64,000 nt of DNA from Desulfobacterales bacterium (GCA_030834695.1 JAUQXK010000057.1:1-64000), one strand, 5' to 3'; shown: positions 51,263 to 60,022, numbered from the stretch's first letter. Program-made: numbers and translations. Notes: generated from the sequence alone by a model not told the origin.

Positions 51263-52372
51263 ATGGTATGCATTATTACTTCGGCAAAATATGCCAAGGC
51301 CCGTCATTCCGGCGAAAGCCGGAATCCGTGCGTCTGGGAGTGGATGCCGGATCAAGTCCGGCATGGCGGTATTGACGCATTTGGCTGCCGGTTTAATAAC
51401 AGAACGAACGCCGCCACACCTGAAGGCAGGCCACGGGCAATTTTAAGGCAGCTTAGAGTCATTCAGGCCATTTTCTTGGTCGCCGCCGCGGTTCTGGTTT
51501 TCACGAATGCGTCCGCCGCCGATCTGGCATTGCCGCCCGTCAATCTCGGAGAGACCAGTTTCCAGGACGGCATTGCGTTCCCGGGTTGGCTCGTGGAAGA
51601 GACCTTCATCTATTACGATGCCAACAGCTTCACCGACTCAAAGGGAAAAGACATTCCGGGTTCCAACCGGTTAACCGCCATGAGCGCCGTCACCCATGTG
51701 GCTTGGATTTCAAGTTTCCGCCTGCTGGGAGGGTTCTACGGGGCGGAGGTCCTTCTCCCGCTGGCCGATCTCGACGTTGATACCGATTTCGGACCCAACG
51801 GCCGGGAACGCGGCGTGGGGGATTTGATCGTAGGGCCTTTTTTCATCCAGTGGAGCGACAGCAAGCTTTTCGGCATGCCCTATTTTCACCGGTTCAACCT
51901 CGACTTCGTCCTGCCCACCGGCGAATACCGCCAAAATTCTTCGGTCAACGTCGGCAGCAATATTTACACCTTCAATCCTTACTATGCCTTCACCCTCATT
52001 CCGACCGACCGGCTGGAGGTGAGCGCGCGCCTGCATTACCTGTGGTGCTCGGAAAACAGCGATCCCTTCGTGGGCCTGGGCGCCGACAACACCCAGCCCG
52101 GGCAGGCATTCCACGCCAACTTCGCCGCTTCCTACGAGATTTTGAAGGGTCTCCGGCTCGGCCTCAACGGCTATTTTCTTCAGCAGTTCACCGATGACCA
52201 AGTGGACGGCGACGACCAGGCCCGATCAAAGGAACGCGTCCTGGGCATCGGCCCCGGCCTCAAGTACACCTACGAGCGGCTGTCGCTTTACCTGAACACC
52301 TATCACGAGGCTGCCGCGGAAAATCGGCCGGAGGGATTCCGGGGAATCTTTCGGCTGTCCGCGGCGTTCTAA
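51263..52372 (+). CDS. Outer-membrane (phenol-degradation MetA-like) protein, repeat-derived N-terminus
   Basis: From about residue 70 the product has a signal peptide (VIQAIFLVAAAVLVFTNASAA) followed by a beta-strand-rich domain of about 280 residues. This resembles the SphA/MetA-pathway phenol-degradation family of outer-membrane proteins (DLIVGPFFIQWSD; FNLDFVLPTGEYRQNSSVNVGSNIYTFNPYYAFT region; LGIGPGLKYTYERLSLYLN). Such proteins are thought to be channels for hydrophobic or aromatic substrates. The ATG at 51263 has a GGGAG site five bases upstream, but the first 70 codons cross a dispersed repeat, so the real start may be a later non-ATG codon near the signal peptide. It lies downstream of the TRAP operon. 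Confidence 0.7.
   Translation: MVCIITSAKYAKARHSGESRNPCVWEWMPDQVRHGGIDAFGCRFNNRTNAATPEGRPRAILRQLRVIQAIFLVAAAVLVFTNASAADLALPPVNLGETSFQDGIAFPGWLVEETFIYYDANSFTDSKGKDIPGSNRLTAMSAVTHVAWISSFRLLGGFYGAEVLLPLADLDVDTDFGPNGRERGVGDLIVGPFFIQWSDSKLFGMPYFHRFNLDFVLPTGEYRQNSSVNVGSNIYTFNPYYAFTLIPTDRLEVSARLHYLWCSENSDPFVGLGADNTQPGQAFHANFAASYEILKGLRLGLNGYFLQQFTDDQVDGDDQARSKERVLGIGPGLKYTYERLSLYLNTYHEAAAENRPEGFRGIFRLSAAF
51301..51369. repeat. Paired-hairpin dispersed repeat of the GTCATTCCGGC type
   Basis: Two hairpins occur in tandem: ATTCCGGC-GAAA-GCCGGAAT (51306-51325) and ATGCCGGA-N5-TCCGGCAT (51344-51364). This resembles the widespread proteobacterial GTCATTCC(C)GCGAAAGC...GGATCAAG...GGCATG repeat. It lies inside the 5' part of the downstream outer-membrane-protein frame. 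Confidence 0.75.
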
Positions 52373-52690
52373 CCCGCCGGCCAAGCCGCCAAGTCGCAGA
52401 TTAAGGCACGCGGCTACGGCGGCGGTTTTTCCGGCGCGACGGCCATATCGAGCTGCGGCTGGAAAACCCGGCCGATGCCCATCTGCGCTAGGGCCTCGGC
52501 GAGGTCTGGGGTCTTATACAGAAGCTGACAATCATTCCGGACCATGCACCGCAGTGTGCTCAGCATATTGAGACAAAATGATTTATAGCTCATTTTGGAT
52601 TGGGATGTTATGCTGAAAATGCATGCAGGGTTTTTTTCAAGAAACCATCCAATCTTTGTGAGGCGGCGATGCTGGGATTGCATGGGGTAG
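52373..52690. other. Intergenic region, possible gene remnant
   Basis: No intact gene is supported in these 318 bases. The minus strand at about 52414-52570 reads open and ends in a proline-rich tail, and may be the 3' remnant of a lost gene, but I recognise no family. The second half is AT-richer and probably holds the promoter of the CorA-like gene. Confidence 0.35.
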
Positions 52691-53686
52691 GTGAAGGCGA
52701 TGAAGCATTTTGAGTGCACAGCGAATGGACTCGTGGAGTCTAATGAACGCTCGGGGCAGATCCTTATTGCGAGCGCACCCGATGAGCAGGAGCGGGAGTT
52801 CGTCAAAAAGCAGTTTCGCCTTGACGACTACGATTTGGGATCGACGCTCGACGCAGACGAGGTCCCTCGCCTCGAAATCTCAAATGGGCGCCTGCTCCTG
52901 ATCTGGAAGGTCCCACTGTCCGCTACGGTGTCGGATACCGTGGAGTTGGGCATCATCACCATGGGCATCTGCCTCAACCAAGAGCGCCTGGCGTTTGTTC
53001 GCGCCAGTGGCGATGTCGGTCTCGCAGACCGGGAGTTCCGCAGTGTCAGCAGTCCGCGCGATGTGATGTTGGCTCTTCTTCTGCGCACAGTCAGGCACTT
53101 TGTAGGGCACCTCAGGGCCATCCGTCAAATCAGCAAAGAGCTAGAGAAGAAAATCACCGTGTCCATGGAGAACAAGCATCTGCTCCAAATGTTCTCCCTG
53201 AGCGAGGACCTCGTCTACTATCAAGACGCCATAGAAGGCAACGCCGCCGTAATCTCAAAGCTGCGCGCTGTTGCTGGTCAGTTCGGCTTTGATCCCCGCC
53301 AGATCGAGCTGCTCGATGACATTGTGCTGGAGAATAACCAGGCTGCCCGTCAAGCGAGCATCTTCGCCTCCGTACTTAGCGGCCTCATGGACGCGCGCGG
53401 CACCATAGTCAACAATAACATGAACGTCTTGCTAAAAAACCTCACTCTGATCAATATCGTCTTCTTGCCGCTCAATCTCATTGCGAGCATCGGCGGCATG
53501 TCGGAATGGAGCATGATGACGGAAGGCCTTGATTGGAGGCTGTCCTATTTCCTGTTCTCGCTTGGGATGGTGGCCCTTGGGTGGGCGACCTGGATCTTCA
53601 TGAAGAAGGTGATAGATCGTGATGAGTTGCGAAGTCACCCGAAGCGCGCCAGAGAAGCTGAAGACCGCCGCCTAACAAGCCGATAA
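52691..53686 (+). CDS. CorA-family divalent cation transporter-like protein
   Basis: The 331-residue protein has the CorA architecture: an alpha/beta cytoplasmic domain, long helices (about 130-245), and two C-terminal transmembrane segments (NIVFLPLNLIASIGG and LSYFLFSLGMVALGWATWIFM). The signature GMN loop between them reads GMS (IGGMSEW), a departure expected to affect Mg2+ selectivity. Its start is either GTG at 52691 or ATG at 52700. Other substrates (Zn2+, Ni2+, Co2+) are possible. It is a lone gene before lexA. Confidence 0.82.
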   Translation: MKAMKHFECTANGLVESNERSGQILIASAPDEQEREFVKKQFRLDDYDLGSTLDADEVPRLEISNGRLLLIWKVPLSATVSDTVELGIITMGICLNQERLAFVRASGDVGLADREFRSVSSPRDVMLALLLRTVRHFVGHLRAIRQISKELEKKITVSMENKHLLQMFSLSEDLVYYQDAIEGNAAVISKLRAVAGQFGFDPRQIELLDDIVLENNQAARQASIFASVLSGLMDARGTIVNNNMNVLLKNLTLINIVFLPLNLIASIGGMSEWSMMTEGLDWRLSYFLFSLGMVALGWATWIFMKKVIDRDELRSHPKRAREAEDRRLTSR

Positions 53687-53826
53687 AGCCGCGGACTCCT
53701 GCGGCGCCTGCAGCTTATGGACAGGCGTTTCGTGAATATCACCGCAAACTGACTCCCCCAAAAACTGCCTTATTGACGGCGACCGGCAACATATCAGATT
53801 TACAATAAGATAACAAAAAATTAACA

Positions 53827-53854
53827 TTGACATTAACATTTTGTTTGTTAAAAT
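53827..53854 (+). promoter_or_regulatory. lexA: lexA promoter with candidate LexA operator
   Basis: TTGACA (53827-53832) and TAAAAT (53849-53854) are separated by 16 bases. The spacer and -10 box contain the inverted repeat TTAACA-N7-TGTTAA (53833-53851), well placed for autorepression. LexA binding sequences vary among deltaproteobacteria, so operator identity is inference. Confidence 0.55.
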
Positions 53855-53918
53855 ATGCAGAAAACACAGAGCAAGCGGCGGACGGCCGCTTCCAACGCCC
53901 TTTGAAGAACCACCAGGT

Positions 53919-54590
53919 ATGAAGGCCATGCCGAACCCACTGACTCCCACCCAGCAGCGCCTGATGGATTACCTGCGCCACAAAATTGCGGCGGACGGCC
54001 GGGCGCCCAGCCTGCGCCAGGCGGCGGCAGACATGAAGGTCAGTCACGTGGCCATCGCTCGGACCCTGCGAACGCTGGAATCCAAAGGGCTGCTGAAGCG
54101 CGAGGGCCGCTATGGCCGCACGGTGCACCTTTTAAATCACGGCCGCGAGATGGCGGCGTTGCAGCGTGGCCGCGACGTGCCGGTCATCGGGCGCATCGCG
54201 GCGGGTTTGCCTATGTATGCACAGCCGGAATGGGACAGCAGCATCATCGTGGATGCCGAGATCTTCCGCGGCCAGAACCTTTTTGGTCTGCGGGTGCGCG
54301 GAGACTCAATGAAGGAAGCGGGCATTCTGGACGGGGATCTCGTTATCTGCGAGCCGCGCCAGTACGCCCAGAACGGCGAGATCGTCGTGGCATTGATCCA
54401 CGAGGAGGCCACTGTGAAACGATTCTTCCGGCGCACCGGCCACATCGAGCTGCGCCCGGAGAACCGAAACCACTCGCCCATGCGCTACGGTTTCGACGAG
54501 GTTCTCGTGCAGGGGAAGGTGGTGGGGTTGGTGCGCACCATGACGAGCGTTCCCATGGAGGGGTTAGGAACGCCACAGGGACGCTTCTAA
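53919..54590 (+). CDS. lexA: LexA repressor
   Basis: LexA represses SOS genes and is inactivated by RecA-stimulated self-cleavage. The 223-residue protein has an N-terminal winged helix (TPTQQRLMDYLRHKIAADGRAPSLRQAAADMKVS region), a cleavage site in IAAGLPMY (Ala-Gly near residue 93), the nucleophile in VRGDSMKEAGILDGD (Ser near 129) and the general-base lysine in EATVKRFFRR (near 166). The start may be 53919 or the ATG three codons later. It heads a plus-strand run lexA-DUF72-imuB-dnaE2, so it probably controls that damage-inducible cassette. Confidence 0.93.
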   Translation: MKAMPNPLTPTQQRLMDYLRHKIAADGRAPSLRQAAADMKVSHVAIARTLRTLESKGLLKREGRYGRTVHLLNHGREMAALQRGRDVPVIGRIAAGLPMYAQPEWDSSIIVDAEIFRGQNLFGLRVRGDSMKEAGILDGDLVICEPRQYAQNGEIVVALIHEEATVKRFFRRTGHIELRPENRNHSPMRYGFDEVLVQGKVVGLVRTMTSVPMEGLGTPQGRF

Positions 54591-54631
54591 CGCCTTAACG
54601 TTTTCGCAAAGCTGCTCCGAACAGGCGGCAT

Positions 54632-55459
54632 ATGAACACCTCCACCCGTGGAATTCGCGACACCGCCTGCCCCATCCTTGTGGGCACGAGCGGTTACTCA
54701 TACGCCGAGTGGACGGATGCCGGGTTTTATCCACCGGGCACCAAGGCCGGTGAAATGCTGCCCTTGTATATCAGGCAGTTCGGCATTACCGAGCTCAATT
54801 TTACATGGTATCAGATGCCCAAATCCCAAGCCATCGAGCGCATGGTCCGCTTAGCGCCGCCCGCCTTTCGTTTCACCGCCAAGCTGACACGCACACTGAC
54901 CCACGAAGTCGATTCCGCCCAGTGGCGCGGGCACGCAACGCGTTACCGGGAGGGAATTGCGCCGCTGATGCAGTCCGGGCAGCTCCAGGCCGTGCTGTTG
55001 CAGTTTCCGCCCGGTTTTGTCCGCAACCCCACCGGCCGCCGGTACCTTGCCGAGCTGCTGGATGCGCTGGACGGTCTGCCGCTGGCGGTGGAGTTTCGCC
55101 ATGCTTCGTGGGCTGCTGATCGGGTGTTTGCTGAACTGGAGCGCCGCCGCGCCACACTCGTGGCGGTGGACGCGCCGATGCTGCCCGATCTGTTTCCCAG
55201 GCTCGATGTGGTCACCAATCCCGATCTTTTCTACGTCCGCTTCCACGGCCGCAACGGCCGGGGTTGGCGCTCCGGTAACATGCAGAAACAGTTCGACTAT
55301 GACTACAGCGACGATGAGTTGCGCGAGTGGACCGCCGGCCCCATCCCCGGCATGGCGGCCCGGGCGGCGCTGGGGGTGATCTTTTTCAATAACCACGTTC
55401 GTGGCCAGGCGCCGCGCAATGCTGTGCAGCTCATCCGGCTGCTCGGGGCGGCTTCGTAA
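54632..55459 (+). CDS. DUF72 (YecE-like) protein
   Basis: This 275-residue TIM-barrel-like protein has the family start VGTSGYSYAEWTDAGFYP (about 16-33), FRFTAKLTRTLTHE near 76-89, VEFRHASW near 150 and FYVRFHGRNG near 198. DUF72 has no proven biochemical function, though a nuclease or DNA-metabolism role has been suggested from context. It lies 41 bases after lexA and before imuB, so it belongs to the likely SOS transcript. Its TAA stop is inside the left terminus of a palindromic repeat (TTCGTAAG). Confidence 0.88.
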   Translation: MNTSTRGIRDTACPILVGTSGYSYAEWTDAGFYPPGTKAGEMLPLYIRQFGITELNFTWYQMPKSQAIERMVRLAPPAFRFTAKLTRTLTHEVDSAQWRGHATRYREGIAPLMQSGQLQAVLLQFPPGFVRNPTGRRYLAELLDALDGLPLAVEFRHASWAADRVFAELERRRATLVAVDAPMLPDLFPRLDVVTNPDLFYVRFHGRNGRGWRSGNMQKQFDYDYSDDELREWTAGPIPGMAARAALGVIFFNNHVRGQAPRNAVQLIRLLGAAS

Positions 55460-55574
55460 GAGGCCCAATGCCGGCGTTGCGCTTCGTCCCGCACTCGCTT
55501 GCGGCGTACAGGGAGTACGCCTCGCTCGGCGGGGACTCGCGCGCCTTGGCCTTGGGCCTCTTACGAAGCCGCCC
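55446..55574. repeat. Palindromic element with GGCGGCTTCGTAAGAGG termini
   Basis: The 129-base element has long terminal inverted repeats (GGGCGGCTTCGTAAGAGGCC mirrored at 55555-55574) and an inner GGCGTAC...GTACGCC palindrome. It belongs with the copies at 7383-7624 and 61031-61155 (shared GCGTTGCGC, GCGGCGTAC, GTACGCCTCGC and GCGCGCCTTG). It occupies most of the gap between the DUF72 and imuB genes. Confidence 0.82.
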
Positions 55575-55631
55575 GATGCGGGACGAAAACGACCGTGGTG
55601 ATCCGCCTTCATCGAGAATCCAGCATCCCGT

Positions 55632-57017
55632 ATGGACCGCAGCATTATCCATTTGAACGTGGCTGATTTCGCCGTGGCGGTGGAGGGGGTCATCGACCGA
55701 CGGCTCGCCGGCCGGCCGGTCGTCGTCGCCCCGCTGGGCGCGGTGCGGGCAGCCGTCTACGACATGAGCGAGGAGGCCTACCGGGCGGGCGTCCGCAAAG
55801 GCATGGCGCTGGCCCGGGCGGTGCGTCTATGCCGTGACGCCTGCCTCCTGCCGCCGCATCCCGAACGCTACGCGCAGGCCATGCGCACGCTTTTGCAGCA
55901 CGCGCTGCCCTACTCGCCGCGCATCGAAGCCGGCGACATCGACGGCCATCTCTTCATCGACGCGACCGGCACCGGCCGCCTCTTCGGTTCGCCGCAAGAT
56001 GTGGCCGCGCGTCTGCGCCGGGAAATCCGCGCAAGCCTCGGTCTGGCTCCCATCTGGTCGGTGGCCCCCAACAAGCTGACCGCCAAGGTGGCCACCCGCC
56101 TGGTCAAGCCCGAGGGCGAGTGCAGCGTCGCGGCGGGCGAGGAGCAGTCGTTTTTGGCCCCCCTCGGCCTGGAGTTGATCCCCGGCATCGAACAGGATGA
56201 CCTCATCCGCCTGCGTGAGTTCAATCTGAGGCAGGCCTATGAAGTGGCGGCCCTGCGCCTGGAGGACCTGCGGGTGCCGTTCGGAAGCCGCGCGATGTTG
56301 CTCTACGAGGCCGTCCGCGGCATCGACGCTTCCCCCGTGCTGGCGGTCGGTGAAAAACCCCCAAGCATTACGGCAGACTACACGTTCGCAACCGACACCA
56401 ACGACACCGACGCCCTGCTTGCCGTCCTTTACCGTCTAATTGAGCAGACAGGAGAGGAACTTCGCCGACGGCGGCGGGCGGCGCGGCGGGTGGCTGTCGC
56501 CCTGGACTACTCCGATGGCGCACGCTGCATCCGCCGGTCCGCGGCCCGGCCCGCCACCGCGAACGACATCACCCTATTTGAAACCGCCCGCAAGGCACTG
56601 TTTCTGGCCTGGGTCCGGCGGGTGCGGGTTAGACACCTGCAGCTGGTCTGCGACCGACTGGTGTTCCCGCCGGCCCAGATTGCCCTGTTCGGTGACGACC
56701 GGCAGCACCCCGAAAAGTGCGACCGTCTCATCGGCGCCGTCGATGCCGTCCGCCGGCGCTTCGGCCGGGAGGCCATCGCTATCGGTCGGACGGTTTGCGC
56801 CGCCAGCGCAACGCTCCGGCCCAAGGACAAAACGATGCTGGATGCTGGATGCTCGATACTGGATAAAGGAAGGCACAACCTCGCGGAACCGGCTACCGGT
56901 CTTCGCGGCCAGAGTCGCTTCGGCGCAGCAGACTCCAGCCTCAACAGCCAAAGCCGGGCGATAGGCGCCCATTCTTTATCGAGCATCGAGCATCCAGTAT
57001 CCAGTATCGCCCCATGA
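55632..57017 (+). CDS. imuB: ImuB-like inactive Y-family DNA polymerase
   Basis: ImuB is a catalytically inactive Y-family protein that links the beta clamp with DnaE2 in damage-induced mutagenesis. The 461-residue product has the Y-family palm, fingers and little-finger layout. The first catalytic aspartate (D-x-x-x-F-F-A-S) is replaced in HLNVADFAVAVE (Asn at residue 9), and the SIDE motif reads DIDG, losing the glutamate. Two of three metal ligands are therefore missing, as in ImuB. The last ~65 residues from about KDKTMLDAG come from a repeat element, so the normal C-terminus seems displaced. No typical ribosome-binding site precedes the ATG. It overlaps dnaE2 as ATGA. Confidence 0.82.
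   Translation: MDRSIIHLNVADFAVAVEGVIDRRLAGRPVVVAPLGAVRAAVYDMSEEAYRAGVRKGMALARAVRLCRDACLLPPHPERYAQAMRTLLQHALPYSPRIEAGDIDGHLFIDATGTGRLFGSPQDVAARLRREIRASLGLAPIWSVAPNKLTAKVATRLVKPEGECSVAAGEEQSFLAPLGLELIPGIEQDDLIRLREFNLRQAYEVAALRLEDLRVPFGSRAMLLYEAVRGIDASPVLAVGEKPPSITADYTFATDTNDTDALLAVLYRLIEQTGEELRRRRRAARRVAVALDYSDGARCIRRSAARPATANDITLFETARKALFLAWVRRVRVRHLQLVCDRLVFPPAQIALFGDDRQHPEKCDRLIGAVDAVRRRFGREAIAIGRTVCAASATLRPKDKTMLDAGCSILDKGRHNLAEPATGLRGQSRFGAADSSLNSQSRAIGAHSLSSIEHPVSSIAP
56834..57009. repeat. Inverted-repeat element in the 3' end of imuB
   Basis: The left arm at 56834-56868 (GATGCTGGATGCTGG... ending GGATAAAG) and right arm at 56974-57009 (starting CTTTATCGAGCATCG) are imperfect inverted copies of about 35 bases built from GATGCTGGAT/GATACTGGAT units. 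They enclose about 105 bases. The element encodes the imuB C-terminus and ends four bases before the dnaE2 start codon. A partial unit (ATCCAGCATCCCGTAT) also lies at the imuB start, 55618-55633. Confidence 0.75.
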
Positions 57018-60000
57018 CCCCCCTCATCGTCCGCTCCCATTACTCCCTCATGTGGGGCACGGCTTCGCCCCGGCAGATCTGCCGCGCTGCGCGGCGGATG
57101 GGGTACGAACGCCTGGCGCTGACCGACACCGACAACCTCTACGGGCTGTGGCCGTTTTTATCCGCCTGCCGGCGCGAAGGCATCATTCCCATCGTAGGTG
57201 CTGAAATCACTGACCCGGAAAGCCGCCGCCGTGCCGTGTGCCTGGTGGAAACCGACGCGGGCTATCGCAACCTCTGCCGCCTGCTCACCCGCCGGCACCT
57301 GCGGCCGGCGGAATTCGAGCTGCAGGCGGATCTGCCTGCGCACGCCGCCGGTCTCACGGTGCTGACCACAGACCCCGGCCTGCTCGAATCCTGGCACGCC
57401 GCCGGGGTCGCGGTGGCGGCCGCCATGCCGCGCCGCATGCTTTTGGCCGCGCACCCGCTGCGCACGGCCGCCCGCCGGTTGGGGGCCGCGGCGGTCGCCG
57501 CACCCGGCAGCTTTTTCCTGCGTCCGGAGGAAGTCTCCGTGCACCGCATCCTGCGTGCCATCGCCCGCAACACCTGTCTTTCACGGCTCGAAGCAGAGGA
57601 CTGCGCACCGCCGGATGCCTGGTTCGCTCCGCCGACGGAATACGAGCGGCGGTTTATCGCCAGCCCGGAAGCCTTGGCGGCAACCACCGCGATCGCCGAG
57701 CGCCTGGCCTTCACCGGCCCGCGCTTCGGCACGGTGCTGCCGCCGCTCACGGGGCATGATGTCGGGGCCGCCGGACGGCGGCTGCGCGCGGATGCCTACG
57801 CCGGTGCCGGCCGTCGCTACGGCGCGGAGCTCGGCGAAGCCGTGGTCGAGCGCCTCGAGCATGAGCTCGGCCTGATCGCGCAGATGGGCTTTGCCGCTTA
57901 TTTTCTGATCGTGCGCGACATCGTCGCCTTGAGCCCGCGCACCTGCGGCCGCGGCTCCGGGGCGGCCTCGCTCGTGGCCTACTGCCTCGGCATCACCAAC
58001 GTATGTCCCCTCAAGCACAACCTGTACTTCGAACGCTTTCTGAACCCGGGCCGCACGGATCCGCCTGACATCGACGTCGACTTCGCCTGGGACGAACGCG
58101 ACGCCGTCCTCGCAACCGTGCTCGCGCGCCACGCCGGCCACGCCGCCATGGTGGCCAACCACGTTCTCTTCCAGCCGCGCATGGCCGTGCGCGAGGTCGC
58201 CAAGGTCTACGGCCTGACCGCGGCCGAGATCGACCGGGTGTCCCGGCGCCTGCCCTGGTATTGGCGCACCGCGGATGCCCATGCCGACTTTCTGGCGGAG
58301 CTTAAAGACCAGCCGGAGACCAAAACCTTGGAATTCCCGCCGCCATGGCCGGAGATCCTGCGTCATGCCCAACGAATCATCGGCACCCCCCGGCACCTGT
58401 CGGTGCATCCGGGAGGTATGGTCATCACGCCCCGACCGATCGACGAGTACGTGCCCATCGAGCGCGCTCCCAAGGGGGTGCCGATCATCCAGTGGGAGAA
58501 GGACGCGGCCGAAGACGCCGGGCTGGTGAAGATCGACCTCTTGGGCAACCGCAGTCTGGGTGTCATCCGCGACGCCCAGGCCAATCTGCGGGAGAACGGA
58601 ACCGGCTTGGACGAGTCCCGCTGGGAGCCCGAGGACGATTTCGCCACCCAGCAGGCTGTGGCCCAGGGCCGCACCATGGGCTGCTTCTACATCGAAAGCC
58701 CGGCCATGCGCCTGTTGCAGCAGAAATCACGGGTGGGCGACTTCGAGCACCTCGTCATCCACAGCAGCATCATCCGGCCGGCCGCCAACGACTATATCCG
58801 CGAGTACATCCGCCGGCTGCACGGCGGTCCGTGGGAACCCATCCACCCGCTGCTGGCCGATGTGCTGGAGGAGACCTTCGGCATCATGGTCTATCAGGAG
58901 GACGTGTCGCGGGCGGCCGTGGCGCTGGCCGGGTTCACCCACGCCGAGGCCGACGGCCTGCGCAAGATCCTCTCCAAGAAAGACCGGGAGCTGCAGCTGC
59001 GGGACCACGCCCGGCGCTTTCGGGAGGGCGCCCGGGCGAAGGGGGTTTCCGACAAGCAGATCACGGCGATCTGGGATATGATGATGAGCTTCGACGGGTA
59101 TTCTTTCTGCAAACCCCACAGCGCCTCCTATGCGCGGGTTTCGTTCCAGGCGGCTTATCTGAAGGTTCACCATCCGGCGGAGTTCATGGCGGCCGTCATC
59201 AGCAACCAGGGCGGGTTCTACAGCGTTTTCGCCTATGTCTCCGAAGCCCGGCGCCTGGGCCTCGCGATTCTGCCGCCGGACGTGAACGCGAGCGACCGGC
59301 GCTGGACGGGAAAAGAGGCGGCCCTCCAGGTGGGGCTGCTTTCCATCAAAGGCCTGTCGGCCCAGACCGGCGAACGGATCGTCGCCGCCCGCAGGGACGG
59401 TGCTTATACCGGTCTGGAAGATTTTTTAGACCGGGTGCGGCCGGATGCGGCCGAGCTGCGGGCGCTCGTCCACTGCGGAGCGCTCGACCGCCTCGGTCCC
59501 GGGGCCGGCCGGGCCGAACTCCTGTGGGACGCTACCCGCCGGCTGGCGAAGCTTGGCGGCACCGGGCGAGCCGCCCGCAACCGGTCCTTGTTTGAGACGC
59601 CGCCGGCCGAAGAGCGCCCGCCCTGCCTGCCCCCGGACGACGCACGGGAACGTCTGCGCCGGGAGTTCGCCGTCCTCGGTTTCCTCTGCGACCGGCACCC
59701 GATGGAGCTTTACACCGATGCCGTGCGCCGGGCCGGTGCGGTGAAGGCGGCCGAGATCCCGCGCGGCGTCGGAAGGCGCATCCGCTTCGCCGGCTGGCTG
59801 ATCACCGGCAAGGTGGTCGAAACCAAGCAGGGCGAGCCCATGGAGTTTCTCACCTTCGAGGACGAAACCGGGCTCGTGGAAACGACTTTCTTCCCCGAAA
59901 CCTACCGCCGCTTCTGCCATCTGCTGGACCGCGAGCGGCCGTATCTGCTCGCGGGAAAGGTCGAGGAGGAGTGGGGGGCTGTGACGCTGACCGTGGAAGA

Positions 60001-60022
60001 GGTGGCGGGCATGCGGCCCTGA
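57014..60022 (+). CDS. dnaE2: Error-prone DNA polymerase DnaE2 (ImuC)
   Basis: This alternative DNA polymerase III alpha subunit performs translesion synthesis with ImuB. The 1002-residue protein is shorter than replicative DnaE (about 1160), as usual for DnaE2. It begins with a PHP domain (LIVRSHYSLMWGTASPRQI; ALTDTDNLYGLWPF). The polymerase aspartates are in PPDIDVDFAWDERD (near 350) and KIDLLGNRSLG (near 505). A helix-hairpin-helix region (LLSIKGLSAQTGERIVAAR) is near 775, and an OB fold is at the end (IRFAGWLITGKVVETKQGEPMEFLTFEDETG region). It is coupled to imuB by a four-base overlap. Replicative dnaE is not in the window. Confidence 0.94.
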   Translation: MTPLIVRSHYSLMWGTASPRQICRAARRMGYERLALTDTDNLYGLWPFLSACRREGIIPIVGAEITDPESRRRAVCLVETDAGYRNLCRLLTRRHLRPAEFELQADLPAHAAGLTVLTTDPGLLESWHAAGVAVAAAMPRRMLLAAHPLRTAARRLGAAAVAAPGSFFLRPEEVSVHRILRAIARNTCLSRLEAEDCAPPDAWFAPPTEYERRFIASPEALAATTAIAERLAFTGPRFGTVLPPLTGHDVGAAGRRLRADAYAGAGRRYGAELGEAVVERLEHELGLIAQMGFAAYFLIVRDIVALSPRTCGRGSGAASLVAYCLGITNVCPLKHNLYFERFLNPGRTDPPDIDVDFAWDERDAVLATVLARHAGHAAMVANHVLFQPRMAVREVAKVYGLTAAEIDRVSRRLPWYWRTADAHADFLAELKDQPETKTLEFPPPWPEILRHAQRIIGTPRHLSVHPGGMVITPRPIDEYVPIERAPKGVPIIQWEKDAAEDAGLVKIDLLGNRSLGVIRDAQANLRENGTGLDESRWEPEDDFATQQAVAQGRTMGCFYIESPAMRLLQQKSRVGDFEHLVIHSSIIRPAANDYIREYIRRLHGGPWEPIHPLLADVLEETFGIMVYQEDVSRAAVALAGFTHAEADGLRKILSKKDRELQLRDHARRFREGARAKGVSDKQITAIWDMMMSFDGYSFCKPHSASYARVSFQAAYLKVHHPAEFMAAVISNQGGFYSVFAYVSEARRLGLAILPPDVNASDRRWTGKEAALQVGLLSIKGLSAQTGERIVAARRDGAYTGLEDFLDRVRPDAAELRALVHCGALDRLGPGAGRAELLWDATRRLAKLGGTGRAARNRSLFETPPAEERPPCLPPDDARERLRREFAVLGFLCDRHPMELYTDAVRRAGAVKAAEIPRGVGRRIRFAGWLITGKVVETKQGEPMEFLTFEDETGLVETTFFPETYRRFCHLLDRERPYLLAGKVEEEWGAVTLTVEEVAGMRP

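Noticed and set aside
52414-52806. Minus-strand frame overlapping the start of the CorA-like gene
   Set aside because: It overlaps a well-supported gene on the other strand and has no recognisable domain; only its tail at 52414-52570 could be an old gene remnant.
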